From assembly GCA_002708925.1 (NCBI GenBank), contig PAPN01000053.1, forward strand, positions 1-64,000: 64,000 bases of DNA. Direction: 5' to 3'. A model generated the notes under the pieces. The model was not told the origin of the DNA. It saw only the letters and a list, made by a program, of their open reading frames with translations, and did no database searches. Origin of the DNA: Paracoccaceae bacterium (GTDB taxonomy: Bacteria > Pseudomonadota > Alphaproteobacteria > Rhodobacterales > Rhodobacteraceae). Numbering within the stretch: position 1 is the first letter of the stretch; each line of letters opens with the position of its first letter. Positions 26,898-34,691 of this stretch are shown here, one piece after another. A program made the translations under genes and the position numbers.

Positions 26898-27707
26898 TCA
26901 GCCTGCTGCGCGCTCTTCTTGCTGGCGTTGCACCGCCGCGCGTTTCGTTACCAGCGAGGCCGTGATGACCCCCACCGCAACGATCCCGATCATGATGGTC
27001 GAGAGAGCGTTAATCTCGGGCGAGACGCCCAGGCGCACGGCGGACCAGATCTTGATCGGCAGGGTGGTGGCCGACGGCCCCGAGGTAAAGGACGCGATCA
27101 CCAGATCGTCCAGCGACAGGGTAAAGGCCAGCAGCCACCCCGAAATCACCGCCGGCGCAATGATCGGCAGCGTCACCAGGCGGAAGGATTCGAACTGTGT
27201 GCAGCCCAGATCCAGCGCGGCCTCTTCCAGGGATTTATCGAAACTGACCAGCCGCGAGGACACCACCACCGACACATAGCACATCGAGAAAGTCGTATGC
27301 GCCAGAATAATGGTGACGATGCCGCGGTCCAGGCCAATCCCGATGAACAGCAGCAGCAAGGACAGGCCGGTGATTACCTCGGGCATCACCAGCGGGGCAT
27401 AGATCATGCCGGAAAACAGCGTGCGCCCATGGAACCGCCCCGCGCGGACCAGCACATAGGCGGCCATCGTTCCCAGGGCCGTCGCGATGGTCGAGCTGAC
27501 AACGGCTACTTGCAGCGTGACCCAGGCGGCTTCGAGGAAGGCATCGTTGTTCAGCAGCTCGCCATACCATTTGGTGCTGAATCCGGCCCAGACAGTGACC
27601 AGTTTCGACGCGTTGAAGCTGTAGATCACCAGAATGACCATCGGCAGATACAGAAATGCAAAGCCAAGCGTCAGCGAGGTGGCATTAAACCAAGTGAAAC
27701 GTCTCAT
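26898..27707 (-). CDS. Polyamine-type ABC transporter permease (PotC/PotI-like)
   Basis: A 269-residue BPD_transp_1 permease with about six helices. The cytoplasmic EAA loop is DKSLEEAALDLGCTQFESFRLVTLP. It pairs with the next permease upstream to form the channel of a spermidine/putrescine-family importer. Its first base overlaps the last base of the preceding permease gene, indicating coupled translation. The family call is firm; the substrate (putrescine is most likely) is inferred from the binding protein and from the amine-oxidising gene downstream. Confidence 0.88.
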   Translation of the reverse strand: MRRFTWFNATSLTLGFAFLYLPMVILVIYSFNASKLVTVWAGFSTKWYGELLNNDAFLEAAWVTLQVAVVSSTIATALGTMAAYVLVRAGRFHGRTLFSGMIYAPLVMPEVITGLSLLLLFIGIGLDRGIVTIILAHTTFSMCYVSVVVSSRLVSFDKSLEEAALDLGCTQFESFRLVTLPIIAPAVISGWLLAFTLSLDDLVIASFTSGPSATTLPIKIWSAVRLGVSPEINALSTIMIGIVAVGVITASLVTKRAAVQRQQEERAAG

Positions 27708-28594
27708 TAGCCCTTCTCCCGCTCTTTTTGTTCGTTCCGCTGGAACAGGATGATCGGAATGATCAGGATCAGCAGCAAGACGACCGCCACGGCGCTGGCG
27801 ACAGGCCAGTCACGGTTGGCCGAGAACTCTTCCCACAGAACCTTGCCCACCATCAGCGTGCCGGACCCACCCAAAAGCGAGGGGATGACAAACTCGCCAA
27901 TCGTGGGGATGAACACCAGGAAACAGCCCGCGATGATGCCGCTTTTGGACAGTTGGATCGTCACCAGCCAGAACGCCGACAGACGCGAACAGCCCAGATC
28001 CTCGGCGGCCTCCAGCAGCGACCCGTCCAGCTTTTCCAGCGCCGAATAGATCGGCAGGATCATGAAAGGCAGATAGGTGTAAACGATGCCGATGTAGACG
28101 GCGGTATTGGTGTTCAGGATGGTCAGCGGCTCGGATATCAGGCCGGTCCACATCAGGAACTGGTTCAGGAAACCCTCTTTTGACAGGATGCCCATCCACG
28201 AATAAACGCGGATCAGAAAGCTGGTCCAGAATGGCAGGATCACCAGCATCATCAGCGTGGGGCGCCATTCATCGGGGGCCATCGCCATGCCATAGGCAAT
28301 CGGATAGCCCACCAGCAGCGTCAGCAGCGTCGAGACCACGGCAATTTGCAGACTGGAGACATAGGCCTTCCAATACAGGTCATCCTCGGTCAGCCAGACG
28401 AAGTTTTCGAAATCCAGCTGGCTGAAGAAGTCCTTTATCGCGGCCCAGCCGCCGCCCAGATCCAGTGTGGGCGTATAGGGCGGAATGGCCAGCGCGACGT
28501 CACTCAGCGAGATTTTCAACACGATCACAAAGGGGATCAGGAACAGCGCCAACAGCCATATATACGGAACAGAGATCAGAAACAGGCGCCGCAT
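27707..28594 (-). CDS. Polyamine-type ABC transporter permease (PotB/PotH-like)
   Basis: A 295-residue permease: an N-terminal membrane segment (residues 4-25), a periplasmic stretch of about 50 residues, then five more helices. The EAA motif is DGSLLEAAEDLGCSRLSAFWLVTIQLS. PotB/H-type subunits carry this longer first periplasmic loop. It starts one base after the ATPase gene ends and is coupled to the second permease. It is the first channel subunit in the operon order ATPase, PotH, PotI. Confidence 0.88.
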   Translation of the reverse strand: MRRLFLISVPYIWLLALFLIPFVIVLKISLSDVALAIPPYTPTLDLGGGWAAIKDFFSQLDFENFVWLTEDDLYWKAYVSSLQIAVVSTLLTLLVGYPIAYGMAMAPDEWRPTLMMLVILPFWTSFLIRVYSWMGILSKEGFLNQFLMWTGLISEPLTILNTNTAVYIGIVYTYLPFMILPIYSALEKLDGSLLEAAEDLGCSRLSAFWLVTIQLSKSGIIAGCFLVFIPTIGEFVIPSLLGGSGTLMVGKVLWEEFSANRDWPVASAVAVVLLLILIIPIILFQRNEQKEREKG

Positions 28595-28595
28595 G

Positions 28596-29723
28596 TTATT
28601 GCTCCAGTACCGAGCCGGCGGTCAGCGTCCAGCTGAGCCAGACCTCGTCTTCCCAGGTAAAGCCCCGGCGCGACAGGCGGCGGGTGTTGGTGGCCTGCGC
28701 CTTGACCATCAGGCCGCCGGGAATTTCAACGTGATAGGTCGAGATATTGCCCAGATAGCCGATGTCGATGATCTTACCTTTGACGGCGTTCACGGCGCCT
28801 TCGGGCTTTTCGGCGGAAATGCTGATTTTCTCGGGCCGGATCGCGACAAAGGCGGTTTGCCCGTCCACAAGCGTGCGGCTGGTTTGCGCATGGATGGGGG
28901 GCTGATCGGCGTGCCATTTGATGTCATACCCATCCGTGCCGGTTGGTGTGGCCGTGCCCTGGATGATGTTCACATCTCCAATGAAATCAGCCACATAGAC
29001 CGAGTTCGGCTCTTCATAGATATTCGCGGGGGTGGCGACCTGCATGATGCGGCCTTCGTCCATCACGGCGACGCGGCTGGCCACGGTCATGGCCTCTTCT
29101 TGGTCGTGGGTGACGATCACAAAGGTGGTGCCGGTCTTTTCCTGAATGTCCATCAGCTCGAACTGGGTTTCTTCGCGCAGCTTGCGATCCAGCGCGCCCA
29201 GGGGTTCGTCCAGCAGCAGCAGCTTTGGCGCACGCGCCAGTGACCTGGCCAAAGCCACCCGCTGACGTTGCCCGCCCGAGATCTGGTGCGGTTTGCGCTT
29301 GGCAAATTTGGACAGGCGGGTCAGGCGCAGCATCTCTTCGACCCGTGCTTCAATCTGATCCTTGGGCATTTTCTGCCGCTTCAGACCAAAGGCGATATTT
29401 TCCCAGATCGAGAGGTGCGGGAACAGCGCGTAGGACTGGAACATCATGTTCACCGCGCGTTCGTTCGGCGGTACCTGGGCCATGTCCTGCCCCGCGATGA
29501 TGATCTGCCCGGTCGTGGGGGTTTCAAAGCCAGCCAGCATCCGCATCATGGTGGTTTTCCCGCAGCCCGACGGCCCCAGTAGCGCAAAAAATTCGCGCTC
29601 GTAGATGTCTTGGGTCAGGTTGTCGATGGCGGTGAAATCGCCAAACCGTTTGGTCACGCTTTTGAACTGAATCAGAGGCGTTTCGGTTTGGTCTTCCCAG
29701 GGGGCGAATACGGTTTCGGTCAT
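28596..29723 (-). CDS. Polyamine-type ABC transporter ATP-binding protein (PotA/PotG-like)
   Basis: A 375-residue ATPase. Walker A is GPSGCGKTT, signature SGGQRQRVALARSL, Walker B LLLLDEPLGALD, with the His switch in VTHDQEEAMT. A C-terminal TOBE_2 regulatory domain (from about residue 250) is typical of the PotA/PotG group. It energises the two permeases encoded next. It is separated from the binding-protein gene by a strong hairpin (29741-29770), which should lower expression of the ATPase and permeases relative to the binding protein. Confidence 0.9.
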   Translation of the reverse strand: MTETVFAPWEDQTETPLIQFKSVTKRFGDFTAIDNLTQDIYEREFFALLGPSGCGKTTMMRMLAGFETPTTGQIIIAGQDMAQVPPNERAVNMMFQSYALFPHLSIWENIAFGLKRQKMPKDQIEARVEEMLRLTRLSKFAKRKPHQISGGQRQRVALARSLARAPKLLLLDEPLGALDRKLREETQFELMDIQEKTGTTFVIVTHDQEEAMTVASRVAVMDEGRIMQVATPANIYEEPNSVYVADFIGDVNIIQGTATPTGTDGYDIKWHADQPPIHAQTSRTLVDGQTAFVAIRPEKISISAEKPEGAVNAVKGKIIDIGYLGNISTYHVEIPGGLMVKAQATNTRRLSRRGFTWEDEVWLSWTLTAGSVLEQ

Positions 29724-29740
29724 GTCAGTCTCTACACATA

Positions 29741-29770
29741 AAAAGGGCCCGCGCCATGACAGCGCGGGCC
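29741..29770 (-). terminator. attenuator-like terminator between binding-protein and ATPase genes
   Basis: On the minus strand GGCCCGCGC pairs perfectly with GCGCGGGCC (29746-29770), followed by CTTTTT (T run at 29741-29744). It stands inside the operon after the first gene. Partial termination here is a common way to make excess binding protein. Confidence 0.75.
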
Positions 29771-29784
29771 GGTACAGGCGTTTC

Positions 29785-30870
29785 TTAGGTGCCCGATTTG
29801 ATCTTGGTCCACAGGCGGGTCACGGTGCGCTGAACCTTCTGCGGGTAGGGGCCTTTGATATAGGTGTTCGCCATGGCCTCGGCGCTGGGATAGATCGCCG
29901 GATCGCCAATCACGTCTTCCTCAAGGAATTCCTGCGAGGCCTTGTTGCCGTTGGCGTAATAGACATAGTTCGACGCTGCGGCCATGTTGTTTGCGTCCAG
30001 AATGAAGTTCAGGAACTTATGCGCCGCTTCGGGGTTGGGGGCGTCGGCGGGAACGGCCATCTGGTCAAACCACATCAGGGCGCCTTCGGACGGGGCGTTA
30101 TAGGCGATCTCGACACCATTGTCGGCCTCGTCCGCGCGGTCACGCGCTTGCAGGATGTCACCCGACCAGCCGACGGCCACGCAGATATCGCCATTGGCCA
30201 GCGCGTTGATATATTCCGAGCTGTGGAACTTCTGCACATAGGGGCGCACGCCGACGAACAGCGCTTCGACCTTGCTGAACGCGTCCTTATCGTGGCTGTT
30301 GGGATCTTCACCCAGATAGGTCAGCGCGGCGGGGATCATCTCGTCCGGGGCGTCCAGGAAATGCACGCCGCAGGCGCTGAGCTTTTCCATGTTGACCGGG
30401 TCGAACACCAAAGACAACGAGTCGATCGGCGCATCGTCTCCCAGTATCTCTTTGACCTTGCCGACATTCACGCCGATCCCGGTGGTGCCCCACATGTAGT
30501 TGATCGAGTAAGCATTGTCGGGGTCGAACCGCGCGGTGCGATCCTGGATCGTGTCCCACAGATTGCCGATGTTGGACAGCTTGGCGGTGTCCAGTTTCTG
30601 GAACACGCCCGCCTGGATCTGGCGTTGCAGGAACGAGCCGGTCGGAACCACGACATCATAGCCCGAGCCCCCTGCCAGCAGCTTGGTTTCCAGCACTTCG
30701 TTACTGTCGAACACGTCGTAGATCAGCTTGATGCCGGTCTCTTCTTCGAATTTGGTCAGCAGGCCTTCGTCGATGTAGTCGGACCAGTTGTAGACGCGGA
30801 CTTCTTCGGCATTGGCCATGCCGGCGCACAGGGCGGCGATGGCTGTCACGGATAGCAGGCAGTTCTTCAT
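29785..30870 (-). CDS. Putrescine/spermidine-binding periplasmic protein (PotF/PotD-like)
   Basis: A 361-residue solute-binding protein. The signal peptide MKNCLLSVTAIAALCAGMANA is cut before EEVRV. The mature N-terminus EVRVYNWSDYIDEGLL is the hallmark of PotF/PotD, whose tryptophan and aspartates grip polyamine amines. The DNAYSINYMWGTTGIG block is also characteristic. The start at 30870 is preferred because GGGGAG lies 6-9 bases upstream and the signal peptide begins there. It is first in the operon with ATPase, two permeases and PuuB-like oxidase. TTTGATCAAA lies in its promoter. Confidence 0.92.
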   Translation of the reverse strand: MKNCLLSVTAIAALCAGMANAEEVRVYNWSDYIDEGLLTKFEEETGIKLIYDVFDSNEVLETKLLAGGSGYDVVVPTGSFLQRQIQAGVFQKLDTAKLSNIGNLWDTIQDRTARFDPDNAYSINYMWGTTGIGVNVGKVKEILGDDAPIDSLSLVFDPVNMEKLSACGVHFLDAPDEMIPAALTYLGEDPNSHDKDAFSKVEALFVGVRPYVQKFHSSEYINALANGDICVAVGWSGDILQARDRADEADNGVEIAYNAPSEGALMWFDQMAVPADAPNPEAAHKFLNFILDANNMAAASNYVYYANGNKASQEFLEEDVIGDPAIYPSAEAMANTYIKGPYPQKVQRTVTRLWTKIKSGT

Positions 30871-30916
30871 TTTCTTTCTCCCCTTGGATTCCCGGTGGTT
30901 TTTCTCCGGTCTATCC

Positions 30917-30949
30917 AAATTTGATCAAAAAATGCCCGTCAAGGCAATA
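30917..30949 (-). promoter_or_regulatory. promoter with putative GntR operator, binding-protein operon
   Basis: On the minus strand TTGACG is followed 7 bases later by the perfect palindrome TTTGATCAAA (30920-30929), placing the palindrome in the -35/-10 spacer. The same core occurs in the aminotransferase promoter at nearly the same distance from its -35. The divergent GntR-type regulator is the obvious candidate binder. Confidence 0.55.
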
Positions 30950-31020
30950 TGGTAATGTTTCCACGGGTCATTTAAACTCGCAACAAATGGATGAAAGCCA
31001 ATGCGGAGAAAAAAGGCAGC

Positions 31021-31716
31021 ATGGATGGGGACGCCCAAAAAACCGCCACTAAAGAAACCGGCAAAGCGCGGCTTCCTGCGCATGAGGTGATCTATCGTAA
31101 ATTGCGTGAACAGATTCTCTTCGGAGAGATTGCGCCGGGGCAACCCGTTACCATTCAGGGGCTGACCGGAAGCCTGGAGGCCGGGATGACGCCGGTGCGC
31201 GAGGCGATCCGGCGGCTGACGGCCGAGGGTGCGCTGAAATTCCAGGGCAATCGCCGGGTCATCGTGCCGCCTCTGACGGCCGAGAATATATCGGAAATTA
31301 TATATGCAAGGCAATGGCTTGAGTCCCATATGGGCCTGCGCGCAACCGAGCGTGCAACGCCCGAGGATCTGTCGGTTCTGACCGAGCTGGACGCGGCCCT
31401 GGATGCCGCAATCGCACGCGGTGATCTGCGCGGTTATCTGGAGTATAACTATCGGTTCCACGCCAAGATTTACGAACTGGCCGATGCCCCGATTCTGGCC
31501 ACCATGGCCGAGGGACTCTGGCTGCGCTTCGGCCCCTCTCTGAGGGTGGTGTGCGGGCGGCTGGGGACCCAGAATTTGCCGGATCGTCACAAGGATCTGC
31601 TGGGGGCCATGCGGACCGGAGACGCAGAGGCCGCAGCGCGTGCCTGTCGCGAAGACATGCTGCAAGGAATGGAGCAAGTGCGGGACATGTTGCAGCCGCA
31701 GACCGAATTAAACTGA
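31021..31716 (+). CDS. GntR-family (FadR/FCD subfamily) transcriptional regulator
   Basis: A 231-residue regulator. The N-terminal winged helix begins AHEVIYRKLREQILFGEI and has the recognition-helix block MTPVREAIRRLTAEGAL. An all-helical FCD ligand domain follows, with the metal/ligand residues of that fold (D/N-x3-H at YNYRFHAKIY, and later H in RHKDLLGAM). The ATG at 31021 has AAAGG in front of it; an ATG 10 codons upstream has no ribosome-binding site. It lies between two polyamine operons' promoters that share TTTGATCA, so it probably represses both until an amine-derived ligand binds. Confidence 0.88.
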   Translation: MDGDAQKTATKETGKARLPAHEVIYRKLREQILFGEIAPGQPVTIQGLTGSLEAGMTPVREAIRRLTAEGALKFQGNRRVIVPPLTAENISEIIYARQWLESHMGLRATERATPEDLSVLTELDAALDAAIARGDLRGYLEYNYRFHAKIYELADAPILATMAEGLWLRFGPSLRVVCGRLGTQNLPDRHKDLLGAMRTGDAEAAARACREDMLQGMEQVRDMLQPQTELN

Positions 31717-31721
31717 TTCGA

Positions 31722-31749
31722 TTGACACGCAAAAATTTGATCATATTGT
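31722..31749 (+). promoter_or_regulatory. promoter with putative GntR operator, aminotransferase operon
   Basis: TTGACA at 31722-31727 and TATTGT at 31744-31749 are 16 bases apart. The spacer contains AAATTTGATCA, with TTTGATCA at 31736-31743, the same core as at 30920-30929. Binding there would block RNA polymerase. Confidence 0.6.
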
Positions 31750-31811
31750 GAATGAACGCGGCCAGTTCACAGTCTGGCCGTGATTCGCCATTTCGAACGA
31801 CGAGGCCTGGG

Positions 31812-33209
31812 ATGACCATCATCAGCAATCATATGCCCACCGAAGAATTGCAAAAACTGGATGCGGCGCATCATATGCACCCGTTCACGACCCAGGATGA
31901 GCTGGCCGCAAAAGGCGCGCGTATCATCACGCGGGCCGATGGGGTCTGGGTGCACGACAGTGAGGGCAACCAGATCATCGACGGGATGGCCGGGCTGTGG
32001 TGTGTAAACATCGGCTATGGCCGCCAGCGCCTGGCCGATGTCGCCGCGCGCCAGATGGCTGAACTGCCCTATTACAACACGTTCTTCATGACGACACACG
32101 TGCCCGCGATCGCGCTGAGCCAGAAACTGGCCGAAATCGCGCCGGGCGATCTGAACCATGTGTTCTATGCGGGCTCGGGGTCCGAGGCAAATGACACGAA
32201 TTTGCGTATGGTGCGGACCTATTGGGCGCAGAAGGGCAAGCCCTCGAAGCGGATCGTCATCAGCCGGAAAAATGCCTATCACGGCTCGACGGTTGCGGCC
32301 GGTTCCCTGGGCGGGATGAGCGGAATGCACGCGCAGGGCGGGCTGCCGATCCCCGACATCCACCACATTGATCAGCCTAACTGGTGGGCCGAAGGCGCAG
32401 ACATGTCCCCTGCGGAATTTGGCCTGGAACGTGCTCGCCAGCTGGAGCAAGCCATCCATGAGCTGGGCGAAGACAATGTTGCCGCCTTTATCGCCGAACC
32501 CGTGCAGGGGGCTGGCGGTGTGATCGTGCCGCCCGAAACCTACTGGCCCGAAATCAAGCGCATTTGCGACCAGTACGATATTCTGCTGATCGCGGACGAG
32601 GTGATCTGTGGCTTCGGTCGGACCGGCAATTGGTTTGGCAGCGAAACCGTGGGCTGGACTCCGGACATCATGACCATCGCCAAGGGCCTGTCCTCGGGCT
32701 ATCAGCCGATTGGTGGCTCGATCGTCAGCGATGAAATTGCCGCTGTCATTGGCGCGTGCGAATTCAATCACGGCTATACCTACAACGCCCATCCGGTGGC
32801 GGCCGCCGTGGCGCTGGAAAACCTGAATATCATGCAGGAAGAGAAAATCGTGGATTACGTCCGCGATGACATCGCCCCCTATCTGAAAGAAAAATGGGAA
32901 GCCCTGGCCGATCACCCTATGGTGGGCGAGGCCAAGATTGTCGGGATGATGGGCTCGATCGCGCTGACCCCGCATAAGGAAAGCCGCGCGGCCTTTGCCG
33001 CCGAGGCCGGGACTGTGGGATATATCTGCCGCGAACGGTGCTTTGCCAACAACCTGATCATGCGTCACGTCGGGGATCGGATGATCATCAGCCCGCCCCT
33101 GGTGATTTCGCGCGAGGAAGTGGACACGCTGATCGACCGCGCGGTGAAGTCGCTTGACGAAGGGTTGGCTCGCGTTAAAGATGAGGGATTGTGGGAGGCA
33201 GCACCCTAA
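31812..33209 (+). CDS. Class III PLP aminotransferase (polyamine/omega-amino-acid:pyruvate type)
   Basis: A 465-residue fold type I aminotransferase. It has VFYAGSGSEANDTNLRMVR for the phosphate cup, ISRKNAYHGSTVAAGSL, the aspartate of LLIADEVICGFGRTG for the pyridine nitrogen and the Schiff-base lysine in TIAKGLSSGYQPIGG. This pattern matches the aspartate aminotransferase-family / SpuC group, which transfers amino groups from putrescine, GABA or related amines to pyruvate. GAGG lies 7 bases before the ATG at 31812; an ATG at 31752 is less supported. Context with a polyamine importer and GntR regulator favours an amine substrate, not proven. Confidence 0.85.
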   Translation: MTIISNHMPTEELQKLDAAHHMHPFTTQDELAAKGARIITRADGVWVHDSEGNQIIDGMAGLWCVNIGYGRQRLADVAARQMAELPYYNTFFMTTHVPAIALSQKLAEIAPGDLNHVFYAGSGSEANDTNLRMVRTYWAQKGKPSKRIVISRKNAYHGSTVAAGSLGGMSGMHAQGGLPIPDIHHIDQPNWWAEGADMSPAEFGLERARQLEQAIHELGEDNVAAFIAEPVQGAGGVIVPPETYWPEIKRICDQYDILLIADEVICGFGRTGNWFGSETVGWTPDIMTIAKGLSSGYQPIGGSIVSDEIAAVIGACEFNHGYTYNAHPVAAAVALENLNIMQEEKIVDYVRDDIAPYLKEKWEALADHPMVGEAKIVGMMGSIALTPHKESRAAFAAEAGTVGYICRERCFANNLIMRHVGDRMIISPPLVISREEVDTLIDRAVKSLDEGLARVKDEGLWEAAP

Positions 33210-33247
33210 GCACGCAATTCCTGCTTCCCAAGACAAAGGAGCAGGCA

Positions 33248-34318
33248 ATGAAATCGTTTCTGGGGCTGTGGGCAATTGTAGCTGTTGTATGTGTTGCCTA
33301 TCTGGTTTTCTGGCCTGTCCCGGTCGATCCCAAACCTTGGAACGCTCCGAAAAACCCTGGATATTCCGGGGCGTTCGAACCCAATGAACGGCTGAAACAG
33401 CTGACATTTCTGGACATTGCAGGGCGTTCCGGCCCCGAAGATATCGCGATTGGCCCTGACGGAATGCTTTATATCGCGGTTCATGACGGGGAAATCCTGC
33501 GCTGCGCTCAGAACGGTGGTCAGACCGAGGTTTTTGCAACCACAAAGGGCCGCCCGCTGGGGATCGAGTTCGGACCGGATGGGGTGCTGTATGTTGCCGA
33601 TGCCTATCTGGGTTTGCTGGCGATCGACCCGCAGGGCCAAGTCAGCTTGCTGGCGGACAGCGCGGATGGGGTGCCGATCCGTTATGCCAATGATGTGGAT
33701 ATTGCGGCGGATGGTACGATCTTCTTCACCGATGCCTCGACCCGTTTTGGTGCTAAGGCGCATGGGGGTACGCTGCCTGCCTCGATTCTGGACCTGATCG
33801 AACATTCCAGTAATGGGCGGGTTCTGAAATACGACCCGCAGACGGGTAAAGCCACCTTGTTCACCAATGGGCTGACCTTTCCGAACGGGATTTCCATTGG
33901 CGCAAACGGGGATGTCTACGTGGCTGAAACCGGGACTTACTCGGTTTGGCGATACGCGCCGGATGGGACGGGGCGTCAGGTGCTGCGGAATCTGCCCGGA
34001 TTTCCGGATAATCTAAATGCCGCCCCGGACGGAAGCTTCTGGCTGGGGCTGGTCAGTCCCCGAAATCCGATTGTCGATCGGCTGTCTGCGCGGCCACGGT
34101 TAAGGCAGGCGATCCTCAGGCTGCCGGAAACGATGAGGCCCGCGCCGAAACGCTATGGGTTCGTGTTGCGCATGGATGCCGAAGGGCGGGTTCTTGAAAC
34201 ATTGCAAGACCCCGCCGGAAGCTACGCACTGACAACCGGCGCCATCACCGCCGCTGACGGTAGCATCTTTGTGTCCTCGCTGACCGAGCGCCGTCTGGGG
34301 GTGTTGCCGGCGAACTGA
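33248..34318 (+). CDS. Membrane-anchored SMP-30/strictosidine-synthase-like beta-propeller protein
   Basis: A 356-residue protein. There is one N-terminal hydrophobic anchor (LGLWAIVAVVCVAYLVFWPV, residues 4-23), then a six-bladed beta-propeller with repeated G-P/A-D-G-x-L/I-Y/F motifs (GPDGMLYIAVHDG, GPDGVLYVADAYLG, AADGTIFFTDAST). The TDAST-type blade matches strictosidine synthase-like / adipocyte plasma-membrane-associated proteins; related folds are lactonases. The catalytic domain would face the periplasm. The ATG at 33248 has AAGGAG 6 bases upstream. It is probably cotranscribed with the aminotransferase 38 bases before it. Function and substrate are unknown. Confidence 0.78.
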   Translation: MKSFLGLWAIVAVVCVAYLVFWPVPVDPKPWNAPKNPGYSGAFEPNERLKQLTFLDIAGRSGPEDIAIGPDGMLYIAVHDGEILRCAQNGGQTEVFATTKGRPLGIEFGPDGVLYVADAYLGLLAIDPQGQVSLLADSADGVPIRYANDVDIAADGTIFFTDASTRFGAKAHGGTLPASILDLIEHSSNGRVLKYDPQTGKATLFTNGLTFPNGISIGANGDVYVAETGTYSVWRYAPDGTGRQVLRNLPGFPDNLNAAPDGSFWLGLVSPRNPIVDRLSARPRLRQAILRLPETMRPAPKRYGFVLRMDAEGRVLETLQDPAGSYALTTGAITAADGSIFVSSLTERRLGVLPAN

Positions 34319-34484
34319 TTCCTTTCAACAGAATCTCTAAATGGGGGATTTTTGCATAGGCGATACATCTTTGGCGCGCGCGCCTCCCCTTAGGTCGCCC
34401 TTTGAATGCGCCTCAAATTTAGGCGGTAAGAATTTTTTCAGAATTCAAAAATATTAAAATATCCGAAGTTTGCATGTGAACTAA

Positions 34485-34498
34485 GCAAAAAATTTTGC
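34485..34498 (+). promoter_or_regulatory. inverted repeat, candidate operator
   Basis: GCAAAA-AA-TTTTGC is a perfect 6-bp palindrome; its right half is part of the second TTTTGCATAG copy. It lies about 30 bases upstream of the TATAAT at 34530-34535, where a repressor or activator could act. The regulator is unknown. Confidence 0.35.
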
Positions 34499-34650
34499 AT
34501 AGAAATCAAAGGATCAGGGTAGTGTTTAATATAATGGCAATAAGGTCTGGGGGAACATTCAAAAATCGTGAGAATGTCGAATTTGGCCCAAAAGTGCCGC
34601 TATCCGGTTGCAACCCGATCCAACCCGCGTTTTAGTTTACCTTAAATAAA

Positions 34651-34663
34651 GCAGTTTAACTGC
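34651..34663 (+). repeat. inverted repeat close to the importer ATPase start
   Basis: GCAGTT-T-AACTGC is a perfect 6-bp inverted repeat, 16 bases upstream of the ribosome-binding site GGGGAG. It could be a protein-binding site overlapping the leader. Confidence 0.35.
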
Positions 34664-34691
34664 GAGTTACAAAAAAACGGGGAGCCATATC

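Larger units (their letters stand above)
34319..34691. other. AT-rich gene-free region upstream of the second polyamine-type importer
   Basis: This is the longest stretch without a gene (373 bases) and is much more AT-rich than its surroundings from about 34430 on. It contains TTTTGCATAG at 34350-34359 and again at 34493-34502, TTTGCAT at 34469-34475, and perfect inverted repeats at 34485-34498 and 34651-34663. A consensus -10 hexamer TATAAT lies at 34530-34535. There is no tRNA, no convincing small open frame and no terminator. It is most likely a regulatory region for the following operon, or it may encode an unrecognised small RNA. Confidence 0.5.

Noticed and set aside
31767-33545. A minus-strand open frame of 592 codons across the aminotransferase
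   Set aside because: Antisense shadow; composition is that of reversed coding sequence and both genes beneath have clear families.
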